This document shows, in pieces, positions 37,763-42,684 of a DNA stretch of 42,684 bases. The translations under genes were made by a program, and so were the position numbers. Below the pieces are notes generated by a model. It was given only the letters and a program-made list of their open reading frames with translations, did no database searches and was not told the DNA's origin. Origin of the DNA: Phycisphaerae bacterium (GTDB lineage: Bacteria; Planctomycetota; Phycisphaerae; Phycisphaerales; UBA1924); assembly GCA_016794925.1 (NCBI GenBank), contig JAEUIW010000010.1:1-42684 (forward strand). The letters run 5' to 3'. The first letter of the stretch is position 1. The number at the start of each line of letters is the position of its first letter.

Positions 37763-39409
37763 TCAGCCGTACCGGTTCGCGCTGACGTAGCGCTTGGTCG
37801 TGACGGCCCAGACAAACGACCGGATCGTGGTGCCGAGCCAACGAGAAAAGAAGCGGACGCGAGGTCCCAGCCCATCGCGCTCGACTTGTGCCTGAGCCGG
37901 GTTCTTCATGTCGATGTGGATGTTCCACCCGCCGCGAATGAACGGGAAATCTGTGGTCTGATCGAAGATCACCACCGCTGCGGGCGGTGCGAGCACGAAC
38001 GGGAGTTGCCTGCGGAACGCCCGTGATCGGGCGGCGCGTGAATAAATCACGCGGCTCACGTCGGAGCCGGGAAGTTGCTCGGATGCTGCGCCCGGCAGGT
38101 CGTTGCGAACGATCCACTGCCACGTCGGACGTTCGTTCGATTCGCACGCCGCCGCAACGCGGTCCCGCAGCGCCCGCGCCCAGTCGAGTGACCCGTGCTG
38201 GCAGCAGACTACCCCGATCCGCCCGCCGTGCGTCAGGGCGCCGGTGCGGCGGAGGGCCGCGACCGTATCCTCAGGCTTGGGCCCGTCGTCCACGAGCTTC
38301 CCGCCCTGACCGGAGACGATGTGCTCCGCGGTGCGGCGGATGATGTCCGCGTGGAAGAGCCTGCGGCAACTCGCCGCGCGCAACGAATCGAACACGAGCC
38401 GACCGAGCCATCGGAGCATGACCGGCCGCACGCGTTCCTCGGGCACGATTTTCTGGGCCATCCAGACAGCGTTGCGCTGGGCGTAGTAGATGCGCGCGGG
38501 CGTCAGCTTGAGATTCCATGGCAAGTGGAACACGCGGGCGTCGAGGCTCAGCACGACGCGGTACCCCGCGCGCGCGAACCGCAGGCACCAGTCGGCATCG
38601 TCGCAATAAATGAAGTAACGCCAGTCCCAGAATCCGACTTTCGCGACACCACTCCACCGCGCCAGCATGCAGCACGCCGACACGACGTCCACGTCGCGCG
38701 CGCCGGAAAACTCCAGCTTGCCCCGCACTCCTCCGGTCCGCTTGACCCATTCCGTGTGGCCCTGGTGCAAGGGATGATGCGGCGGCGGGTGATCGCACAT
38801 GGCGCCCGATCGCGAATCGAAGTAGATGGTCGTTTCGATGGTCTCGGCGCGATCGTCGAAGTGAACGGTTCGGCTGCCGACGAGCCCGATGCCCGGGTCA
38901 CTGGCGCCCACGCGGGTCAGGTGCTCGAGCGTGTCGGGGGCGGTCTCGGCGTCGTCATCGACCAGCCAGACGTACTCGGGAGCGCCCGATTCACCCGCGG
39001 CGCCGAATGCGTGCTCGACGAAAGCCAACCCGGTGTTGAATCCGCCGCACCCGCCATGATTCGCCGCGTTCCGCACCACGGTGAACGATCGGAACCCGGC
39101 ACGATTCGAACCCCTTGCGAGCGGGTTTGCCATGACGCGCGGCGGGCACGCGAACGCCGGTTCATGAGCTCGCGCGGTGGGATTCTCGATGATGCGCTCG
39201 GCCGCCCAACGCTCGGAGAGAAAGACCGGGGTCCCGTCGGTCGAGGCGTTGTCGATCACCACGAGGTCAAGATGATCCAACGGGTACCGTTGGCGAGCCA
39301 GAGCCTCGATCGCGCGCGAGACCATCTCTTTGCGGTTCCAGGTGACGCAGAGTGCCACCACGCGAGCGGTCCGAGGGGGCACGTGGGCGACGGAATCGGG
39401 GCTCGGCAT
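37763..39409 (-). CDS. GT2 family glycosyltransferase
   Basis: The protein has 548 residues. The GT-A fold starts at about residue 16 (RVVALCVTWNRKEMV), with VVIDNASTDGT (50-60), a DDD metal motif (151-153, WLVDDDAE) and a later FIYCDDADWCLR motif like that of rhamnosyl- and galactofuranosyltransferases. The extra C-terminal 200 residues are not recognised. It probably adds a sugar to a surface polysaccharide or lipid-linked intermediate; donor and acceptor are unknown. The start is ATG at 39409; a longer frame to 39481 or 39568 is possible but lacks family sequence. A TATACT box lies about 60 bases upstream. Confidence 0.86.
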   Translation of the reverse strand: MPSPDSVAHVPPRTARVVALCVTWNRKEMVSRAIEALARQRYPLDHLDLVVIDNASTDGTPVFLSERWAAERIIENPTARAHEPAFACPPRVMANPLARGSNRAGFRSFTVVRNAANHGGCGGFNTGLAFVEHAFGAAGESGAPEYVWLVDDDAETAPDTLEHLTRVGASDPGIGLVGSRTVHFDDRAETIETTIYFDSRSGAMCDHPPPHHPLHQGHTEWVKRTGGVRGKLEFSGARDVDVVSACCMLARWSGVAKVGFWDWRYFIYCDDADWCLRFARAGYRVVLSLDARVFHLPWNLKLTPARIYYAQRNAVWMAQKIVPEERVRPVMLRWLGRLVFDSLRAASCRRLFHADIIRRTAEHIVSGQGGKLVDDGPKPEDTVAALRRTGALTHGGRIGVVCCQHGSLDWARALRDRVAAACESNERPTWQWIVRNDLPGAASEQLPGSDVSRVIYSRAARSRAFRRQLPFVLAPPAAVVIFDQTTDFPFIRGGWNIHIDMKNPAQAQVERDGLGPRVRFFSRWLGTTIRSFVWAVTTKRYVSANRYG

Positions 39410-39468
39410 GTGCTGCGGAGTTTGGATGGCGGACACGCGACTGGCCTCGGCGGGAAAAGCGAGCGTCG

Positions 39469-39474
39469 AGTATA
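39469..39474 (-). promoter_or_regulatory. Candidate -10 element TATACT of the GT2 gene
   Basis: On the minus strand TATACT at 39474-39469 would give a leader of about 50 bases before the ATG at 39409. If the start were the upstream ATG at 39481, this box would lie inside the gene, which argues for 39409. Confidence 0.45.
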
Positions 39475-39522
39475 CGGCCATGCCCTGCGCGGCGGATGAC
39501 GCGTGCGGGGGGCGGGCCGGCG

Positions 39523-39801
39523 CTAGACCAACGGCCGGCGGGGATTGACCGCGCCGCACGTCGGGCACGCCGCGCCGTGGTCGCCCACAGGCTCACCCGA
39601 GAGGTCATACCCGCAACTCAAGCACGTCGGCCGATCGAGCCGGTTCGCGGTCTTGTTGAATGAGACTACGAACGCCGCCACCGCGACCCCGACCACCGGC
39701 AGCAGCGGCAGACCCGCCCAAGCGATCATGCTCACGCTCGCCGCGGCGATGCCGATCACCCAGACCGCTGTCCACATCTTGATTCGATCAATCCACTGCA
39801 T
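39523..39801 (-). CDS. Small membrane protein with C-terminal zinc ribbon
   Basis: The protein has 92 residues: two closely spaced hydrophobic stretches (about 10-28 and 31-47) and a C-terminal zinc ribbon with C60, C63, C79 and C82 (CLSCGYDLSG then CPTCG). This C-x2-C-G-Y-D-L ribbon is frequent in planctomycete small membrane proteins of unknown function. I chose the ATG at 39801; a GTG at 39843 would add 14 polar residues. A TACCAT hexamer (39832-39827, minus) could be the -10 element. It is divergent from the aminotransferase gene. Confidence 0.72.
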   Translation of the reverse strand: MQWIDRIKMWTAVWVIGIAAASVSMIAWAGLPLLPVVGVAVAAFVVSFNKTANRLDRPTCLSCGYDLSGEPVGDHGAACPTCGAVNPRRPLV

Positions 39802-39931
39802 CGATGACGGTTCCGCCCGACTCGGTATGGTATCGACCCGCACGGCGCTGAGACCATATGTTTCGCGCGCCGTAGGGTCGAATCCACCCGATACCAGTCA
39901 CGCCCACGATCTTGGGATACCCGCGTCATTC

Positions 39932-39952
39932 ACATGCCGCCCGGCGGCATGT
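39932..39952. promoter_or_regulatory. 21-bp perfect palindrome in divergent region
   Basis: ACATGCCGCC and GGCGGCATGT are perfect 10-base arms around one C. It lies between the divergent zinc-ribbon and aminotransferase genes, about 95 bases from each candidate -10 element. It could be an operator or an RNA hairpin. Confidence 0.45.
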
Positions 39953-40046
39953 AGCCACCCGGTACAGTCTCGCTGAGTCCGCGATCGGATCGTCGCGCGA
40001 GGCACGATTCCATGGCTTCCGAGCGTTGGTTTTCGGCGGCGCACGC

Positions 40047-40052
40047 TACACT
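40047..40052 (+). promoter_or_regulatory. Candidate -10 element TACACT of aminotransferase gene
   Basis: TACACT ends seven bases before the ATG at 40060. A TTGGTT at 40026-40031 could be a -35 element with a short 15-base spacer. If this is the promoter, the in-frame ATG at 40012 cannot be the start. Confidence 0.5.
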
Positions 40053-40059
40053 CCGTGCG

Positions 40060-41523
40060 ATGCAGGATTCGATCCGAACAGACCCGGAGAGCGTGCCTCC
40101 GTTTGACGTGGAGCGAATGCTGGCGGCTCACGCGCGCGATACATTTGAACTGCACGCACGCCACATCAACCCCGCCATGGTCGGGGTGCTCCAGACGCTC
40201 GGCTTTGACGCCCGATTCGTTCGGGGCGAGGGGGCCTATCTGTGGGATGACGAAGGTCACCGCTATCTCGATCTTCTCGGTGGGTACGCGGTATTCAACA
40301 TCGGACGCAATCATCCGGTGGTCCGCGATGCGATCGAGCAGGCCATGCGGGCGAGCCTACCCAACCTCCCCGGAATCGGGATGTTCCGCACGTCGGGCAT
40401 CCTGGCCAAGGAGCTTTGCGCCGCGGCGCCGGGCGGGGGCGGCCCGGGTGGGCTGGAGAGCGTGTTCTTCGCGTCCTCCGGCGCGGAGGCGATGGACGCT
40501 GCAATCAAGTTCGCCCGCTGCTCGACCGGTCGCGCACGCATCCTTGCGTGCCACCGCGGCTACCACGGCCTGACGATGGGTTCGCTGGCCCTTTGCGGCC
40601 ACCCTGAGTTCCGTGACGGCTTCGGCCCGCTCATCGGACCGGTCACGTTCGTGCCCTTTGACGACCTTCCCGCGCTAGAGCGCGAACTGCGCACGGGCGA
40701 CGTTGCCGCGTTTGTCGTGGAGCCGATTCAAGGCAAGGGAGTCTTCATCCCTTCCGACGAGTACCTTCCGGAAGCGGCTCGCCTCTGTTCCCGGCACGGC
40801 GCGGCACTGATCGCGGATGAGATTCAGACGGGCTTCGGCCGCACGGGACGCATGTTCGCGTGCGAGCACTGGGGCGTCGAGCCCGACATCATGGTGGTCG
40901 CAAAGGCTCTCTCCGGCGGGTACGTGCCGGTTGGGGCGGTGCTGATGCGCGAGCGGATCAACCGTGCGGTCTTCGATTCCATGCAAAACTGCTCGCGAAT
41001 CCAGACGACGTTCGGTCAGAACGACCTCGCGATGGTGGCGGGCCTGGCGACATTGCATGTGCTGCGAGAGGGGAAGGTCGTCGAGCACGCCGCGAGAGTG
41101 GGAGAACTGATGCTGAACGGTCTGCGCCGGGCGATCGGCGCAATGCCCATTGTGAAGGAGATACGCGGCAAGGGCCTGATGATCGGGATCGAGTTCGGCC
41201 GCCCCGAGAGCCTGTCATTGCGAATGGGCTGGGACCTGCTGCACAAGCTCGACCAGTCCCTCTTCTGCCAGGCCATTCTCATGCCCTTGATGTCCGATCA
41301 CCGGATGCTGGCGCAGGTCGCGGCCCACCGCGTGGACATCATCAAGCTGATCCCGCCTTTGGTGATGAGCGAAACGGACGCCGATGACGTGGCACGAGCG
41401 TTCGAGAAGACCGTCGGCGCCTGCAACCAGTTCCCCGGTCCGGTGTGGGAAATCGGCAAAAAGCTCAGCAGCGCAGCACTGCGGCGAGTCAGTCGCGGCG
41501 TGGGCGTTGCCGGGCCGAGTTGA
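40060..41523 (+). CDS. Class III PLP-dependent aminotransferase
   Basis: The protein has 487 residues. The fold-type I class III signatures are present: [14 protein letters not shown] (139-152, phosphate binding), [10 protein letters not shown] (219-228), D253 in [13 protein letters not shown] binding the PLP ring nitrogen, and K282 in [12 protein letters not shown] forming the Schiff base. The family includes ornithine, acetylornithine, putrescine and 4-aminobutyrate aminotransferases; I cannot choose among them. I prefer the ATG at 40060 over 40012 because of the TACACT box just upstream and weak similarity before it. The initiator tRNA follows after 35 bases. Confidence 0.9.
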   Translation: MQDSIRTDPESVPPFDVERMLAAHARDTFELHARHINPAMVGVLQTLGFDARFVRGEGAYLWDDEGHRYLDLLGGYAVFNIGRNHPVVRDAIEQAMRASLPNLPGIGMFRTSGILAKELCAAAPGGGGPGGLESVFFASSGAEAMDAAIKFARCSTGRARILACHRGYHGLTMGSLALCGHPEFRDGFGPLIGPVTFVPFDDLPALERELRTGDVAAFVVEPIQGKGVFIPSDEYLPEAARLCSRHGAALIADEIQTGFGRTGRMFACEHWGVEPDIMVVAKALSGGYVPVGAVLMRERINRAVFDSMQNCSRIQTTFGQNDLAMVAGLATLHVLREGKVVEHAARVGELMLNGLRRAIGAMPIVKEIRGKGLMIGIEFGRPESLSLRMGWDLLHKLDQSLFCQAILMPLMSDHRMLAQVAAHRVDIIKLIPPLVMSETDADDVARAFEKTVGACNQFPGPVWEIGKKLSSAALRRVSRGVGVAGPS

Positions 41524-41558
41524 CTGGTCGCGCATGGGGGTCTAGCCTGAGTACTGAT

Positions 41559-41632
<74 letters not shown>

Positions 41633-41679
41633 TTGCCCGAGTCGTCCAGAAACTGGGCGACCCACCCGTTAGAAGTGAA

Positions 41680-41706
41680 CGCCCCGGCCGTAAGGCCGGG
41701 GCGTTT
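41680..41706 (+). terminator. Rho-independent terminator after tRNA-fMet
   Basis: CGCCCCGGCC, loop GTAA, then GGCCGGGGCG form a perfect 10-bp stem followed by TTTGCGTTT. It lies about 50 bases after the tRNA. Confidence 0.8.
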
Positions 41707-41758
41707 GCGTTTCCGGGCCGCGTTTTGCCGAGTCTCTCGACATGCCCCACCGCGGGAA

Positions 41759-41783
41759 GTCTCACCGACTTGCGCGGTGAGAC
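41759..41783. repeat. Perfect 9-bp inverted repeat within a GTCTC-rich stretch
   Basis: GTCTCACCG and CGGTGAGAC flank seven bases. Related GTCTC words occur nearby at about 41731, 41831, 41838 and 41848. Confidence 0.55.
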
Positions 41784-42163
41784 TCACGGGGCGCGGCATC
41801 TGGCCTGTGAGGACGCTTCCAAACCCAAAAAGTCTCAGAGTCTCTGCGTCTCACCCGGCACGCCGTTATAGCCGTGACTCGACATCTCGTGGGTCGGCAA
41901 CACGTGGCGGGCCCAGCAGGGGCGACGGCGATTTCGAACGCAAACTCGATCCGTGTGATGCCAACGCATCGACGCGCTTCGCGTGAGCGCTGCAGCGAAG
42001 GTGGTGGCGATCCCACCTCGCAACTCGAATCAGATCGATCCCTCGCATGCCCAGTGCGGACAGCCCGCCTCCGCGTGGCGTATGTAGCCGGGGAGAAGAC
42101 ATGCCTTGCCTTCTCGCCCCCACGCCACCTCAATCGTCCGACGACGAGCCGGGAGCACCGCCG

Positions 42164-42403
42164 ATGGTTGCCAATGACGATGACGCCAATCTGTCCGCCG
42201 ACCAGCGCCGCCGCGAGGTGATCGCCATCCTCGCGACGGGCGCGATGCGATGGCACCGCCGCGCCAAGGCTACGGGCCTTGTTGTTAACGCGGTTGCAGC
42301 GACCCCCGACGCCCCGAAGTCGGAGCATCAAGAAGAAGCGGACATCGAACTTGAACTGGGCGAGGAAGCCGGCCTCAGTGTGTCTGACCGTACCGCGCGT
42401 TAG
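42164..42403 (+). CDS. Small hypothetical protein upstream of DUF2924 gene
   Basis: The protein has 79 residues. The N-terminal half has a basic helical pattern (SADQRRREVIAILATGAMRWHRR), and the C-terminal half is acidic. Small proteins of this pattern commonly precede DUF2924 and recombinase genes in planctomycetes, to my recollection. GGGAG lies eight bases before the ATG at 42164. The next gene starts 26 bases after its stop, so the two are likely co-transcribed. Function is unknown; a DNA-binding or recombination-accessory role is inference. Confidence 0.65.
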   Translation: MVANDDDANLSADQRRREVIAILATGAMRWHRRAKATGLVVNAVAATPDAPKSEHQEEADIELELGEEAGLSVSDRTAR

Positions 42404-42429
42404 CGGTGCGGGCATCTGGAGACCTGCCC

Positions 42430-42684
42430 ATGACGACAACCGTTTCGAAGGACCTCGCGGCGCTGGAAAAGATGACGATCGGCGAACTGCACGATCGCTA
42501 CGCCGAGCTCTTCGGCGAGCGGATTCAGAGCCGCCATCGCGTTTACCTCCTCCGCCGCATCGCGTGGCGCATCCAGGCCAACGCCGAAGGCGGCCTGTCC
42601 GAACGAGCCCGTGTCCGAGCGGCCCAACTCGCCAACCCGACCGACGTGCGGCGTACGCCGCCCAAGTGGGCCACGCTCGGGGAG
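42430..42684 (+). CDS. DUF2924 domain protein, truncated by the window edge
   Basis: The first 85 residues are visible, with no stop before the edge. The sequence (MTIGELHDRYAELFGE, then RIAWRIQANAEGGLSERARVRA) matches the DUF2924 N-terminus. DUF2924 genes usually sit directly upstream of a serine recombinase or resolvase in mobile or phage-like elements. GGAG (42418-42421) is eight bases before the ATG. Its location close to tRNA-fMet suggests the start of an integrated element continuing to the right. Confidence 0.85.
   Translation, partial: MTTTVSKDLAALEKMTIGELHDRYAELFGERIQSRHRVYLLRRIAWRIQANAEGGLSERARVRAAQLANPTDVRRTPPKWATLGE

Larger units (their letters stand above)
41633..42163. other. 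Intergenic region with repeats after the fMet tRNA
   Basis: This 531-base stretch holds the tRNA terminator, a hairpin at 41759-41783 and several copies of GTCTC or GAGAC between about 41731 and 41855. Frames through it are short or lack coding character. It may carry attachment or recombinase sites, but none is proved. Confidence 0.45.

Noticed and set aside
41762..42439. Minus-strand frame of 225 codons opposite the small protein and repeat region
   Set aside because: No domain, poor start, and it opposes the small protein with a good ribosome binding site.

Overview
The window looks like chromosomal DNA of a GC-rich planctomycete, most likely of the class Phycisphaerae. The clues are an ECF sigma factor of the Sig-70_X6 type next to a Ser/Thr kinase, further kinases with periplasmic beta-propellers, a secreted protein with a PEP-CTERM-like tail, a secreted protein ending in aspartate-rich dockerin-like repeats, a C-x2-C-G-Y-D-L zinc ribbon membrane protein, and a DUF2924 gene. 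The species cannot be named from the sequence alone.

Layout. Positions 239-1801 hold a membrane-anchored VOC protein and a methyltransferase (both minus). Positions 2009-5134 hold an ECF sigma factor-kinase/TPR operon (minus). A PEP-CTERM-like protein (5258-5974) and two tandem paralogous receptor kinases (6120-11782) follow on plus. An aldo/keto reductase (plus) converges on a redoxin/intradiol-dioxygenase fusion (minus) at 11908-13999. Then come a DUF5655 protein, tRNA-Pro(GGG), a small membrane protein and a coiled-coil membrane protein (14204-16228, minus). An overlapping operon accD-lnt-HEAT lipoprotein follows (20277 down to 16558, minus), preceded by an unusually AT-rich leader with two perfect inverted repeats and then rpe (20657-21343, minus). 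A dienelactone hydrolase (minus) is divergent from a TIGR03790-type secreted protein (plus). A plus-strand block at 24713-29791 encodes a cNMP-binding/DUF1003 protein, a methylisocitrate lyase-type enzyme, a large membrane protein with C-terminal TPRs, and a sirtuin.

The right part has an OmpA-like lipoprotein with a clear terminator, then xseB overlapping an enlarged prepilin peptidase (minus). Pyruvate kinase and a coupled pair of M14 carboxypeptidase-like proteins follow on plus (32408-37710). A GT2 glycosyltransferase and a zinc-ribbon membrane protein (minus) are divergent from a class III aminotransferase (plus). The right edge has an initiator tRNA, a strong terminator, a repeat-rich intergenic stretch, a small protein and a truncated DUF2924 gene; I infer the edge of an integrated element at the tRNA.

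Most interesting: (1) the M14 pair joins an enzyme with its catalytic residues to a sister that has lost zinc ligands and the catalytic glutamate; (2) several genes start 5-8 bases after a TAnnnT hexamer, four times exactly TACACT, suggesting leaderless transcripts; (3) a redoxin domain is fused to an intradiol dioxygenase domain with all four iron ligands; (4) the accD leader carries two palindromes in an AT-rich island; (5) the fMet tRNA/DUF2924 junction. No CRISPR array, rRNA or complete insertion sequence was seen.
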